Source of the DNA: Candidatus Parcubacteria bacterium
GTDB lineage: Bacteria; Patescibacteriota; Minisyncoccia; Phycocordibacterales; UBA12088
Length of the DNA stretch: 17,771 nt
Reading direction: 5' to 3'
Assembly (NCBI GenBank): GCA_003694545.1
Contig: RFKD01000044.1
Coordinates: forward strand, 1-17,771
How positions within the stretch are numbered: position 1 is the stretch's first letter; each line of letters starts with the position of its first letter. A program made the position numbers and the translations under genes. Shown in pieces: positions 1 to 7,072 of this stretch. The notes under the pieces were generated by a model. That model saw only the letters and a list, made by a program, of their open reading frames with translations, was not told where the DNA came from and did no database searches.

Positions 1-262
1 GGAAGAAGGCGGTGTAGATCGCGGCGCCAAGGGTGTCGGTGAGGGTGCTGAAGGCTGAGGCAAGGGAGCGTTGCACGGCCGCCGTGGCGTCCAGCATGCC
101 TTCCCCAACCCACACGGCGCTTTCCACAGGTTGGCGCAGGAGAGAGAGCCACGGCTCTGGCAGAGCGGCGTGGGCCGCCGTGGGCAGGAGTACTGCCGCA
201 AGGAGCGCGAGCATTGCAAGCGCGCGCCGCGTGCGAAGAGTATGTCGCGCCACGAAAGACAT
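1..262 (-). CDS. Secreted protein of unknown function, N-terminal part only
   Basis: The frame opens at an ATG at 262 and runs off the left edge, so only the first 87 codons are present. The product starts with an arginine-rich n-region (RHTLRTRRA), then a hydrophobic stretch (about residues 15-27, LAMLALLAAVLLP), then TAAHA followed by ALPEP. This is a textbook type I signal peptide with an AHA cleavage site near residue 31. The visible mature part (PWLSLLRQP, ESAVWVGEGMLDATAAVQ) looks amphipathic and I do not recognise it. It is preceded by an extended -10 box 9 nt upstream and has no Shine-Dalgarno sequence. A strong hairpin separates it from uppP, so it is probably transcribed alone. Plus-strand frames over the same bases look like shadows. 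Secretion is well supported; function is unknown. Confidence 0.72.
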   Translation of the reverse strand, partial: MSFVARHTLRTRRALAMLALLAAVLLPTAAHAALPEPWLSLLRQPVESAVWVGEGMLDATAAVQRSLASAFSTLTDTLGAAIYTAFF

Positions 263-271
263 AGCGTGTTA

Positions 272-280
272 AGTTTAACA
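272..280 (-). promoter_or_regulatory. Extended -10 promoter element for the secreted protein
   Basis: Read on the minus strand the bases are TGTTAAACT, a TGn-extended -10 hexamer (TAAACT) that ends 9 nt before the ATG at 262. The spacing implies a leader of only a few nucleotides or none. No convincing -35 box is visible. The call rests on the same format recurring before other minus-strand genes in this window. Confidence 0.42.
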
Positions 281-323
281 AATCACAGATGAGAAAAAGA
301 AAAGAGCCTGTGGACAACAAAGG

Positions 324-356
324 CCCCCAGCCGCGCGCAAAGCGCGCGGCTGGGGG
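324..356 (-). terminator. GC-rich perfect hairpin downstream of uppP
   Basis: A 15-bp perfect inverted repeat (CCCCCAGCCGCGCGC at 324-338 and its complement at 342-356) closes on an AAA loop. It begins about 20 nt after the uppP stop and lies before the next minus-strand gene. The run that follows on the minus strand is only CCTTTGTTG, so it is a strong hairpin with a weak U tract. A termination or RNA 3'-end stabilising role is inferred. Confidence 0.6.
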
Positions 357-377
357 GTGGGTCGGGGGCGCGGGGCG

Positions 378-1193
378 CTAATGTGACGCCAAGAACATCC
401 CAACCAGCACCCCAGCAAGCACCAGCCGATACAACGCAAACGGCACCAACCCCCATCGCTTCAACAGAGGAATAAGGAGCACTAAGGCGACAAACGCGGC
501 AAGAAAAGCGCTGAGAGAAGCAACGGCAACCAACTCCCACCCAATGGAGGAAGCGGATTGCGCGCCGAGGAACATCTTGGCAAGCGCCCACAGCCCGGCG
601 CCAAAAATAACAGGAAGCCCAATGAGGAACGACCAGCGCGCCGACTCCTCTGGCGCGAAGCCTTGCGCGCGCGCCGCGGCTATGGTGATGCCGGAGCGGG
701 AAACACCAGGAATAAGCGCGAGCGTCTGCGCCAAGCCGATAGCAAAAAGGCGCCCGGCGCTTGGCGAAACCGCCTGTCGGACGCGAGAGAGTATCTCCGC
801 GCCCAGCATCGCAAGCGATCCGAACGCGAGCGCGAGCGCGACCACATACGGGGAACGCGCGTGGGCTTCTATCGCGTCGGCCAACAGCACCCCCACAAGC
901 GCCGCCGGAAGGGACGCAAACGTGATCCAAAGAATCTCGCGCGGAAAGCCCTCCTGCGGCGCGCGCAAGGCGCGCCTCAGGAGGGCAATAATATCGCTTC
1001 GGAAATACCACGCGATCGCAAGCCCCGTTGCGAGATGAATTGCGGCGTCAAACGCAAGCGTGCTTCCTGTTTCTTCTCCCAACAGCCAATGCGCGAGCAC
1101 GAGGTGGCCGCTCGAGGATATAGGCCACGGCTCCGTTATCCCCTGCAAGATGCCGAGAAACACAGCATCAACAATAGTCATTATGTTAGTCAT
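378..1193 (-). CDS. uppP: Undecaprenyl-diphosphatase UppP (BacA family)
   Basis: UppP dephosphorylates undecaprenyl diphosphate at the membrane, recycling the lipid carrier for peptidoglycan and other envelope polymers. The 271-aa length is normal for BacA-type enzymes. Both family motifs are visible: QGITEPWPISSSGHL (residues 17-31, with Q17, E21 and H30 in the expected Q/E-xxx-E and His positions) and PGVSRSGIT (162-170, catalytic Arg166). The rest is a series of hydrophobic helices ending ALYRLVLAGVLVGMFLASH. The first motif is unusual: where most family members read TEFLP or TEWLP this one reads TEPWP. The ATG at 1193 is chosen as the first in-frame start; a second ATG at 1181 arises from a 12-bp tandem duplication and could also initiate. 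No Shine-Dalgarno is seen; a TACAAT box ends 8 nt before the ATG. Divergent from the DsbA-like gene. Confidence 0.93.
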   Translation of the reverse strand: MTNIMTIVDAVFLGILQGITEPWPISSSGHLVLAHWLLGEETGSTLAFDAAIHLATGLAIAWYFRSDIIALLRRALRAPQEGFPREILWITFASLPAALVGVLLADAIEAHARSPYVVALALAFGSLAMLGAEILSRVRQAVSPSAGRLFAIGLAQTLALIPGVSRSGITIAAARAQGFAPEESARWSFLIGLPVIFGAGLWALAKMFLGAQSASSIGWELVAVASLSAFLAAFVALVLLIPLLKRWGLVPFALYRLVLAGVLVGMFLASH

Positions 1194-1199
1194 TATGTT
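1176..1199 (-). repeat. 12-bp tandem duplication across the uppP start codon
   Basis: On the minus strand AACATAATGACT occurs twice back to back (1199-1188 and 1187-1176). Each copy contains an in-frame ATG with the same upstream bases, so uppP has two equivalent candidate starts (1193 and 1181) four codons apart. The duplication keeps the frame. Confidence 0.85.
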
Positions 1200-1201
1200 C
1201 T

Positions 1202-1207
1202 ATTGTA
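1202..1207 (-). promoter_or_regulatory. -10 box for uppP
   Basis: TACAAT on the minus strand, 8 nt before the ATG at 1193. Transcription would start at or within a base or two of the start codon, giving a leaderless or nearly leaderless mRNA. A -35 match (TGGTAT, 17 nt further up) is poor. The whole 105-nt divergent gap to the DsbA-like gene must hold both promoters. Confidence 0.45.
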
Positions 1208-1281
1208 GCGCGAACGGAGGCGTGATACCATAAAGAGCGTTTATTAGGCACGAGGCGTTTTTGGATTACAATTACACCGCG

Positions 1282-1287
1282 TACTAA
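1282..1287 (+). promoter_or_regulatory. Candidate -10 box for the DsbA-like gene
   Basis: TACTAA (followed by AT) lies 11 nt before the ATG at 1299, with TTTTTG 18 nt upstream or TTGGAT 15 nt upstream as possible -35 elements. A second candidate, TACAAT at 1267-1272, is closer to consensus but further away. I cannot decide between them from sequence alone. Confidence 0.33.
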
Positions 1288-1298
1288 ATTCCTTTTGT

Positions 1299-2189
1299 AT
1301 GGAACCATCTTCCAACAACCAACCGCAGGTCGACAAACCAAACGCGCAGGAAGCGCATCAACCGCCGCAGCGCACCGCTTCGCAACAGACCGAAATGTTA
1401 AAAACCTTCGGCGTGCCCCTTGCCATTGTTGTCGCGGGCGCCATTGTTGCGGGCGCTATCTTGTGGGCGGCAAACCAAAAAAGCCCCTCAGCGCAAGCGC
1501 CATCTGACGCGCCTCCTTTAGTTGAAGACGGAAACAGAAAACTAGTTCCTCTCGCAAACGATGAAGACCATTTTCGTGGCAATCCGCAGGCGCCAGTGGT
1601 GATGATTGAATATTCCGATTACGAGTGCCCCTTCTGCCAGCGGTTTCACGATACAATGAAAAGCATCATGGAGACCTACGGCAAGCGCGGCGAAGTCGCG
1701 TGGGTGTATCGACATTTTCCCCTCGTGAGCATTCACCCGAAAGCGATAACTGCGGCGCGCGCGGCGGAGTGTGTGGCGGAGCTTGGCGGCAAAGAAGCGT
1801 TCTGGCGCTTCACGGACATCTACTTTGAAAACACGCCAGCAAACAATCGCGTTGACCTTTCTCTTTTGCCAAAGTGGGCTGAAGAAGCGGGGGTTGACCG
1901 CGCTGGGTTTGAGCGTTGTTTGAACAATGAGGAAAATAAACACGACGACAAACTCGCGCGACACACCGAAGAAGCTATAAACGCTGGGGCGCGCGGCACC
2001 CCCTTTACGGTTATCACGACGCGCGAACCATTAAACGAAGAAGTCCGCTCGCTTTTGAACGCGACAAACCAACAAGTGGGTCAAGAAGTCTTCCTGCTCA
2101 TCAGCGACAACCAGGTGGGCGTGGGCGGCGCGCTGCCAAAAGAAATACTTGATCCTGTCTTGCAAACAATTCTCGGCAAGACGTCATAA
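1299..2189 (+). CDS. Membrane-anchored DsbA-family thiol:disulfide oxidoreductase
   Basis: A 296-aa protein predicted to oxidise or isomerise cysteines of exported proteins outside the cytoplasmic membrane. Residues 1-34 are polar and Q/P-rich; one membrane segment follows (about 36-58, TFGVPLAIVVAGAIVAGAIL), then a linker and a thioredoxin-fold domain from about residue 80. The redox motif is C110-P-F-C113 in YSDYECPFCQRFH, and the cis-proline loop is GTP (213-215, ARGTPFTVI). Two further cysteines (C148, C187) lie in the helical insertion and could pair. The layout matches the DsbA/DSBA-like (Thioredoxin_4) proteins that are anchored rather than periplasmic and free. No DsbB or VKOR partner is in this window. 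It stands alone on the plus strand and ends at a strong terminator. The ATG at 1299 is the first in frame; no Shine-Dalgarno is seen. Family assignment is firm; the direction of the redox reaction is not. Confidence 0.9.
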   Translation: MEPSSNNQPQVDKPNAQEAHQPPQRTASQQTEMLKTFGVPLAIVVAGAIVAGAILWAANQKSPSAQAPSDAPPLVEDGNRKLVPLANDEDHFRGNPQAPVVMIEYSDYECPFCQRFHDTMKSIMETYGKRGEVAWVYRHFPLVSIHPKAITAARAAECVAELGGKEAFWRFTDIYFENTPANNRVDLSLLPKWAEEAGVDRAGFERCLNNEENKHDDKLARHTEEAINAGARGTPFTVITTREPLNEEVRSLLNATNQQVGQEVFLLISDNQVGVGGALPKEILDPVLQTILGKTS

Positions 2190-2211
2190 AACCTGCGCGT
2201 AAGTCTTAACT

Positions 2212-2255
2212 TCACGGCGCGCAGCCCTTTGGGCTGCGCGCCGTGATTTCTTTTT
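2212..2255 (+). terminator. Intrinsic terminator of the DsbA-like gene
   Basis: A 16-bp perfect stem (2212-2227 with 2231-2246) has a TTT loop and is followed on the plus strand by TTTCTTTTT. This is the best-formed rho-independent terminator in the window. It lies between two convergent genes; on the minus strand, 16 nt past the helicase stop, the hairpin is there but no U tract follows. Confidence 0.85.
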
Positions 2256-2262
2256 CCCTCCC

Positions 2263-5200
2263 CTACCCCGCGCGCAAATCGCGATAGATTGTTTGTGCGA
2301 TCGCCGCCGCGCCGTCACCCACCCGCCGCGGCAAGCGCGGTGGGGTCAGCCAAGGCGCGCCTTCTTTTATTTCCTGCGCCATTTGCGCGATAGCTGATTC
2401 CAACCGAGCCACCGCCTCATCGGCGAGCGCGAGCTCCTTTGAAACAATCCCGCCCCTGCCGGGAGCAATGTGTTCCAAAACACCACGGTGCACGCGTTCG
2501 CGCCCCCCGCTTTCGCGCTCCCAAAGAAGTTTATAAAACAGGAGCTGGCGCTCGTAATCCTCGCGAAACTCCGAGTTCCCCGGCGCGCCTGATTTAATAT
2601 CAACCACCACCACTTCCCCCGCCTGCGGCGAAAACCACGCGTCCACTTCCCCCTTGAGCCACAGCGTCTCACCTGAAGAAAGCGCAAAAGCCACATCCGC
2701 AAACCGCCGCTTGGGGCGCAAGCCCACTTCGCGCGCCCAGCCGCCCCGCTTGCGCGCCCAAGCGGGGAGCACTTCCCGCGCTTGCCCGGCGTAGCGCTCA
2801 GCAACCTCTTGCCCAAACCACAGCGCCGGCTCTTGCGCGTCCCACGCTTTCGTAAACGCGCGCACTAACGCTTCTTCATCCATTTCCTCCCCTTCCCCTT
2901 GCGCGCGCAAAAACGCTTCAACAGCCTGATCCAGCGCCGTGCCGTAGGCCAAATGCGGCTCACGCCCCTCGGGCAAGCGTAAAAGGGAACGCACGAGATA
3001 AAGCCACGGGTCGTCAAGATAGTTGTTGAGCGCCGTTACCGAAAGCGGCGTTGCAAAAAATCGCTCACGCACCCACTCGGCAAACCGCTTGTGGCGCTTG
3101 GGAAGCGAAACCACCGCCGCAAGGGGGGCCCGTGACAGCGTTTCCACGCGCACGCCCGCCTGCGCAAGATCCTGAACGAACACGCTCGGCTCAAGCGGCT
3201 TTTCATTCTCTGGTACACGCAAGGGATAGGAAACCGCAATGCCCCGACGGGCGCGCGTGAGGCCAACGAAAAAGAGTCGCCGCTCATCGGCGCGCCGACC
3301 TTCCTTTGTTTGTCCTTCAAACGCGCCGCGCACGACAGGCGGCAAGAGGAAGCGACCGCCTTCCCGTGCGGAACCTTCCTCCCACACACTCGCGCTCGCG
3401 CCCACGAGAAACACTGCGTCAAACTCCTGCCCTTTGGCAAAATGCACCGTCATCAACCGCACGACATCGCCCGACAACAAAGGCGCGCCTTCGCGCCGAA
3501 TACCGCCGCGCGCTCGACGCTCCAAGCGCGCGAGTGCTTCGCGCAGGATGGGAACGCCACCTTCAGGCCCCTGAGCGGCGCGAACATCTTCAAGCAACAC
3601 CTCAAACGCATGATACACCACGGGTTCACGCGCCGCCCAGCCCAAAAAATCGCTTTCGCGTGCGGCGCGAATGACCACTTCTTCCGCTGGGCGCGCGCTT
3701 GCCTCTTCCGCAACCGCGCGCATCTTGAGCACCCACTCCCCCAACGCCTTCCACACATTGTTACTCACCCCAGCCGGAAGTTTTTCTCCTTTGCCCGCAA
3801 GCAAATCAGCGATTCGCTCTCCCGCCCACAAGCGCTCTTCCGCCCGCCCGGGCACCCACGGGCCTTGTAAGGCTTGCGCCCACGCGCCCTCGCGGCGCGG
3901 ATCGGCAATCGCCTGCAAGAGCGCGTAAAACAAGCGGACGGCGGGCTCGCGCTGGGGCACCACGCCCCGCCCCACCAATTGGTGGGGCACACCGAGCTCG
4001 GAAAGCTCCCGAGCGACCGCCGAAAGCTGATCGTGTTTGCGCGCAAGCACCGCAATCTCACGCAGGGCGACGCCTTTTTTCTGCAAACCCGCGATTTCTT
4101 CGGCAACAAAGCGCGCTTCATCATCCTTGGTTTGCGCTTCCACCACGCGCACGGCGTCGCCCCAGCCGGGAAGGAGTTCCTCTCGCGCGCGCGGCGTAAG
4201 GTTGTGCACCCAATGCGCCTCACCGCCCGCGCGAAGCAAAGCTCCCGCGCGGTGGAGGATTTCCGGGCGCGAGCGGTAGTTAGCGCCAAGCACGACGCGG
4301 CGCGCGCCCCACATTTTGCAAACCAGCTCCAAGGTGCCGCTTGCCGCGCCTTGAAAGCGATAAATCGCCTGCTCTGGATCGCCAACCACAAATACCTCAG
4401 GCCGAGGTTCGTCGCCCAAGAGAATCTGCGCGAGTGTCAGCTGGAGGGGATTGGTGTCTTGAAACTCGTCAATCAAAACGGAAAGGTAGCGCTCGCGCAG
4501 GGTTTGGAGCGCGGTTGGATCTTCCTCCAACAGGGCAATCGCTTGCGCGATCACCCCTTCAAAATCCACCAATCCGCGACGGGCAAGTTCGGCTTCATAT
4601 CGCGCGTAAACACAAGCCGCCACCTCTGCCCGATTCAAGCGCTCAAGGTAGCGCTCGCCCTCTTTCGTGATATTCCCCTCTTGCCCCTTGCGCGGGCGTT
4701 TGTAGGCAAATTGCTCCGGCACGCGTGCGCGCTCCTCAGCTATCCACGCGCGGTACGCTTGGGGGCTCCATCCTTCGCGTTTGAGTCCATGAAACAACTC
4801 CAAAAGGTCCTGAATGGCTCCTTGCCTGCTATGCTCGGAGCCGCCGGCAATGGCCCGCCCTTCCTCGCTTTCCACAAACGCTTCCACGATTTCGTATTGC
4901 GCGAGCTCATCGGCGACCTCAACCCGTTGGCCAAACTCTTGGAGGATTTTCCCGGCAAAGCCGTGAAAGGTAGTGATGGTGGGCTCGTAGCCAGAAGGTC
5001 CAATGAGTCCAATAAGGCGCGCACGCATTTCCCGCGCGGCCGCGTCGCTAAAAGTCAGCGCGAGGATTGCCGAGGGCGGCGCGTATGTCGCGCGGATAAT
5101 GTTGGCAATGCGCAAGGTGAGGGTGTGCGTCTTGCCCGTGCCGGGCCCCGCGACAACCACCACCGGCCCCGCAAGCGCGTCTACCGCTTCGCGCTGAGAG

Positions 5201-5280
5201 GCGTCTAAGCTTTTGTAGCGCGTGAGGAAATCGCGTTCAAAAGCGGAAAACGAAGAAGCATGCTGCGCGCGCCGCGCCAT
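2263..5280 (-). CDS. UvrD/AddA-like DNA helicase with C-terminal RecB-type nuclease domain
   Basis: A 1005-aa superfamily 1A helicase fused to a PD-(D/E)XK nuclease, an arrangement that processes broken or stalled DNA. Helicase motifs in order: Walker A GPGTGKT (45-51), Walker B VLIDEFQDT (268-276), VVGDPEQAIYRFQGA (298-312), NYRSRPEIL (334-342), LMTVHFAKGQEFDAV (609-623) and FFVGLTRARRG (670-680). The nuclease region starts near 743 (PLSVTALNNYLDDPWLY) and carries GEVD (877-880), VVVDIKSG (891-898) and QLLFY (912-916). The position where RecB/AddB nucleases usually have His (GxxxH) reads GTALD, an Asp. The frame is open up to 5610 but overlaps the preceding methyltransferase gene, so I take the ATG at 5280 (MARRAQHASS), 7 nt after its stop. 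It is last of the ung-TrmH-helicase unit. It could act alone or be an AddA-like subunit; no AddB is seen here. Confidence 0.9.
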   Translation of the reverse strand: MARRAQHASSFSAFERDFLTRYKSLDASQREAVDALAGPVVVVAGPGTGKTHTLTLRIANIIRATYAPPSAILALTFSDAAAREMRARLIGLIGPSGYEPTITTFHGFAGKILQEFGQRVEVADELAQYEIVEAFVESEEGRAIAGGSEHSRQGAIQDLLELFHGLKREGWSPQAYRAWIAEERARVPEQFAYKRPRKGQEGNITKEGERYLERLNRAEVAACVYARYEAELARRGLVDFEGVIAQAIALLEEDPTALQTLRERYLSVLIDEFQDTNPLQLTLAQILLGDEPRPEVFVVGDPEQAIYRFQGAASGTLELVCKMWGARRVVLGANYRSRPEILHRAGALLRAGGEAHWVHNLTPRAREELLPGWGDAVRVVEAQTKDDEARFVAEEIAGLQKKGVALREIAVLARKHDQLSAVARELSELGVPHQLVGRGVVPQREPAVRLFYALLQAIADPRREGAWAQALQGPWVPGRAEERLWAGERIADLLAGKGEKLPAGVSNNVWKALGEWVLKMRAVAEEASARPAEEVVIRAARESDFLGWAAREPVVYHAFEVLLEDVRAAQGPEGGVPILREALARLERRARGGIRREGAPLLSGDVVRLMTVHFAKGQEFDAVFLVGASASVWEEGSAREGGRFLLPPVVRGAFEGQTKEGRRADERRLFFVGLTRARRGIAVSYPLRVPENEKPLEPSVFVQDLAQAGVRVETLSRAPLAAVVSLPKRHKRFAEWVRERFFATPLSVTALNNYLDDPWLYLVRSLLRLPEGREPHLAYGTALDQAVEAFLRAQGEGEEMDEEALVRAFTKAWDAQEPALWFGQEVAERYAGQAREVLPAWARKRGGWAREVGLRPKRRFADVAFALSSGETLWLKGEVDAWFSPQAGEVVVVDIKSGAPGNSEFREDYERQLLFYKLLWERESGGRERVHRGVLEHIAPGRGGIVSKELALADEAVARLESAIAQMAQEIKEGAPWLTPPRLPRRVGDGAAAIAQTIYRDLRAG

Positions 5281-5287
5281 ACGGACA

Positions 5288-5857
5288 TTATGCCCCAGAC
5301 ACAAGAGGTGCGCCATAGCGCCGCTGCCGCACCGCTTCGGCAAGCGCGACAGCAGCGGCAACCGACACATTAAACGAACGCACCATTCCCCACATAGGAA
5401 TGGTCGTAAGCCCGTCGAGGGCGCGGAAGGTTTCTGGAGCAAGGCCGTGGTGCTCGTTGCCAAGCCAAAACGCGATCTTTCCTTGCCGCCAATCGTGGCG
5501 CCACAGGTCGATTCCCCCGTCATCCGGAGCGACAAGGCCCCGCGAAGCAAACCTTTGCATCTTGAGCCTCGCCAACAATTCCTCGCGCGAACACCACACA
5601 AAAAGCTCAAGCCACTTCTGCGCGCTCATTGCCGTTCCTCTCGTCGCGCGGCGGGGGTTGTAAGGTGACTCTTGCAAAAAGAGAAAGTGCACGGCGGCAA
5701 TTCCCAACCCTTCGGCTATGCGAAGAATCGCCCCGGCGTTGTGCGGATCGTGGATATCCTCCAGCACCAAGGTAACATCCCGCAGACGGAAGCGGGCAAC
5801 GCGATTGAAGCGTTCTATTCGCTCGGGGGTAGGCATACGATCCCACGCATCACTCAC
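5288..5857 (-). CDS. TrmH/SpoU-family RNA 2'-O-methyltransferase
   Basis: A 189-aa SPOUT enzyme that transfers a methyl group from SAM to a ribose 2'-OH in tRNA or rRNA. The three SPOUT motifs are clear: LEDIHDPHNAGAILR (33-47, with the conserved Asn and Arg), WLGNEHHGL (about 130-138) and IPMWGMVRSFNVSVAAAVAL (153-172), the last closely resembling E. coli TrmH (IPMxGMVxSxNVSVAxA). This suggests a tRNA Gm18-type enzyme, but substrate choice cannot be read from sequence. The listed start is GTG at 5857, 3 nt after the ung stop. The internal ATG at 5836 (MPTPERIERF) aligns better with the TrmH N-terminus and may be the true start. It sits between ung and the helicase on one strand with gaps of 3 and 7 nt, so co-transcription is almost certain. 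Confidence 0.88.
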   Translation of the reverse strand: MSDAWDRMPTPERIERFNRVARFRLRDVTLVLEDIHDPHNAGAILRIAEGLGIAAVHFLFLQESPYNPRRATRGTAMSAQKWLELFVWCSREELLARLKMQRFASRGLVAPDDGGIDLWRHDWRQGKIAFWLGNEHHGLAPETFRALDGLTTIPMWGMVRSFNVSVAAAVALAEAVRQRRYGAPLVSGA

Positions 5858-5860
5858 CGC

Positions 5861-6532
5861 TTACCAGTCAATGGGATCCTTGCCGTGCGCCGCGAGGTAT
5901 TCGTTTGCCTTTTTGAAGTGACCACAGCCAAAAAAGCCTCGCTCGGCGGACAAGGGCGAAGGATGCGCCGCTTCCAACATAAGGTGCCGATTCGCTTCAA
6001 TGAACTGCCTTTTCTTGCGCGCGTCCGCTCCCCACAACAGAAACACGAGGGAGTCTTTCTTTTCGTTGAGAGCGCGTAACACGGCGTTGGTGAATTCTTC
6101 CCATCCTTTCCCCCGATGCGAGGCCGGTTCTCCCGGCCGAACCGTCAGCACCGCATTAAGGAGCAAAACTCCCTGTCGCGCCCAGGAGAGGAGGTCTCTG
6201 CCGGTGTGCGGTGCCCTTCCGAACTCCGCTTCAATTTCGCGAAAAATGTTTTTGAGCGAAGGAGGTTCGGGCACTTCCGGATTCACAGCAAACGCAAGGC
6301 CGTTTGCTTGCCCCGGATTGGGATACGGGTCTTGTCCTACGATCACCACGCGCACGGCATCAAACGGCGTGAGGTCGAAGGCGCGGAAGAGGTTTTTTGG
6401 ATGTGGATACGCAGCTCCTTTGAGGTACTGCTCGCGCACAAACACGGCAAGTTCGCGAAAATAGGGCTTGGAGAACTCCTCGCGCAACACCTCCTTCCAA
6501 CTCGGATGGATGCGCACTGATATCGCTTCCAT
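5861..6532 (-). CDS. ung: Uracil-DNA glycosylase, family 1
   Basis: Removes uracil from DNA, the first step of base excision repair. The 223-aa length matches family 1 enzymes. The water-activating motif GQDPYP (catalytic Asp, stacking Tyr), the LLLNAVLTV segment and the DNA-intercalation motif HPSPLSAERGFFGCGHF are all present. The first motif reads PYPNPGQANG where E. coli has PYHGPGQAHG, so two usually conserved His positions are changed while the catalytic Asp and Tyr are kept. I choose the ATG at 6532 (MEAISVRIHP). The longer frame from a TTG at 6556 would begin at the base of the upstream terminator hairpin and add eight unconserved residues. A TACAGT box lies 10 nt before the ATG. First gene of the repair/RNA-modification unit. 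Confidence 0.94.
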   Translation of the reverse strand: MEAISVRIHPSWKEVLREEFSKPYFRELAVFVREQYLKGAAYPHPKNLFRAFDLTPFDAVRVVIVGQDPYPNPGQANGLAFAVNPEVPEPPSLKNIFREIEAEFGRAPHTGRDLLSWARQGVLLLNAVLTVRPGEPASHRGKGWEEFTNAVLRALNEKKDSLVFLLWGADARKKRQFIEANRHLMLEAAHPSPLSAERGFFGCGHFKKANEYLAAHGKDPIDW

Positions 6533-6556
6533 ACTCCACGCTACTGTAGCATACAA

Positions 6557-6590
6557 AGCGCCGCCGCCCCCCTTGGGGGGCGGCGGCGCT
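6557..6590 (-). terminator. GC-rich hairpin terminator after the zinc-ribbon gene
   Basis: A perfect 16-bp inverted repeat (AGCGCCGCCGCCCCCC at 6557-6572 against 6575-6590) with a 2-nt spacer, so the real loop is 4-6 nt. It starts about 24 nt after the zinc-ribbon stop and is followed on the minus strand by TTTGTATG. It separates the zinc-ribbon gene from ung and argues against the TTG start of ung at 6556. Confidence 0.68.
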
Positions 6591-6614
6591 CAAAGGTGTC
6601 CGTGGTGATACCGC

Positions 6615-6914
6615 TTACTGCATACGCTCTTGCCGGTGGCAGTCGCGGCACAGGAGGTTGTCAGTGCGGGTAGGATTGAACGGAAGCTCCGTAATTTCCT
6701 CCCCACACTTCGCGCAGGTCCACGACCCCTGTACCATTGCGGGGCGCGGACGATTCATACGCTCTGAGCGGCGTTTGCGATGGCATTCTCGGCACAAAAG
6801 TGGGCGCGAATTGTCCGGCTCAAACGGCAGTCGCGTGATGACCGCTTGGCACTGCGAACACTCCCACTGGCCTTCGTAGGTTTGCCGATCGCTTCGGCTC
6901 GTATCGTCTGACAT
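6615..6914 (-). CDS. Small tandem zinc-ribbon protein (CxxC-x18-CxxC twice)
   Basis: A 99-aa protein made of two copies of one zinc-ribbon unit. Copy one has C19-SQ-C22 and C41-RE-C44; copy two repeats the pattern as WTCAKCGEEI to LLCRDCHRQ, each with 18 residues between the CxxC pairs. Conserved aromatic and proline positions (W-x-C, LPF-x-P) recur in both. The family resembles the bacterial CxxC-x17-CxxC proteins common in candidate phyla and Chloroflexi, here with one extra residue in the spacer. Each unit should bind one Zn2+; the basic linker (RKRRSERMNRPRP) suggests nucleic-acid contact, but the role is unknown. The ATG at 6914 is the first in frame. Terminated by the hairpin at 6557-6590 and preceded by a 158-nt non-coding gap, so probably monocistronic. 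Confidence 0.82.
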   Translation of the reverse strand: MSDDTSRSDRQTYEGQWECSQCQAVITRLPFEPDNSRPLLCRECHRKRRSERMNRPRPAMVQGSWTCAKCGEEITELPFNPTRTDNLLCRDCHRQERMQ

Positions 6915-6992
6915 GAGTTGTGGTATGTGACTTTCTAAACTTCGACCTGAGCGCGAGAAGATTTTTCAACCTTGCAAGCGCTTTTCCAGCTT

Positions 6993-6998
6993 AGCATA
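6993..6998 (-). promoter_or_regulatory. Weak candidate -10 in the gap before the zinc-ribbon gene
   Basis: The 158-nt gap 6915-7072 lies between the RNA methyltransferase stop and the zinc-ribbon start. It is AT-richer than its surroundings. TATGCT on the minus strand (6998-6993) is the best -10 match and would give a leader of about 75 nt; TTGAAA at 6969-6964 is a possible -35 without a good partner. No clear terminator hairpin for the upstream gene is visible. Low confidence. Confidence 0.22.
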
Positions 6999-7072
6999 TC
7001 GGTTGCTTTTCCACAATCATTGGCCATTGGCGCGGGCTCGCTCTCCAACCGCCTCCAGCCGCCTGCGCGAAG

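Noticed and set aside
283..1011. A 242-codon minus-strand frame inside uppP
   Set aside because: Same strand, different frame, Arg/Cys/Val-rich nonsense; uppP is unambiguous there.
3874..5208. A 444-codon open frame on the plus strand opposite the helicase gene
   Set aside because: It lies entirely antisense to a gene with all UvrD motifs. High GC suppresses stop codons and makes long shadows; the translation shows no domain or sensible composition.
5281..5610. N-terminal extension of the helicase by 110 residues
   Set aside because: It overlaps the TrmH-like gene, has a Cys/Arg-rich shadow composition, and the ATG at 5280 lies 7 nt after the upstream stop.
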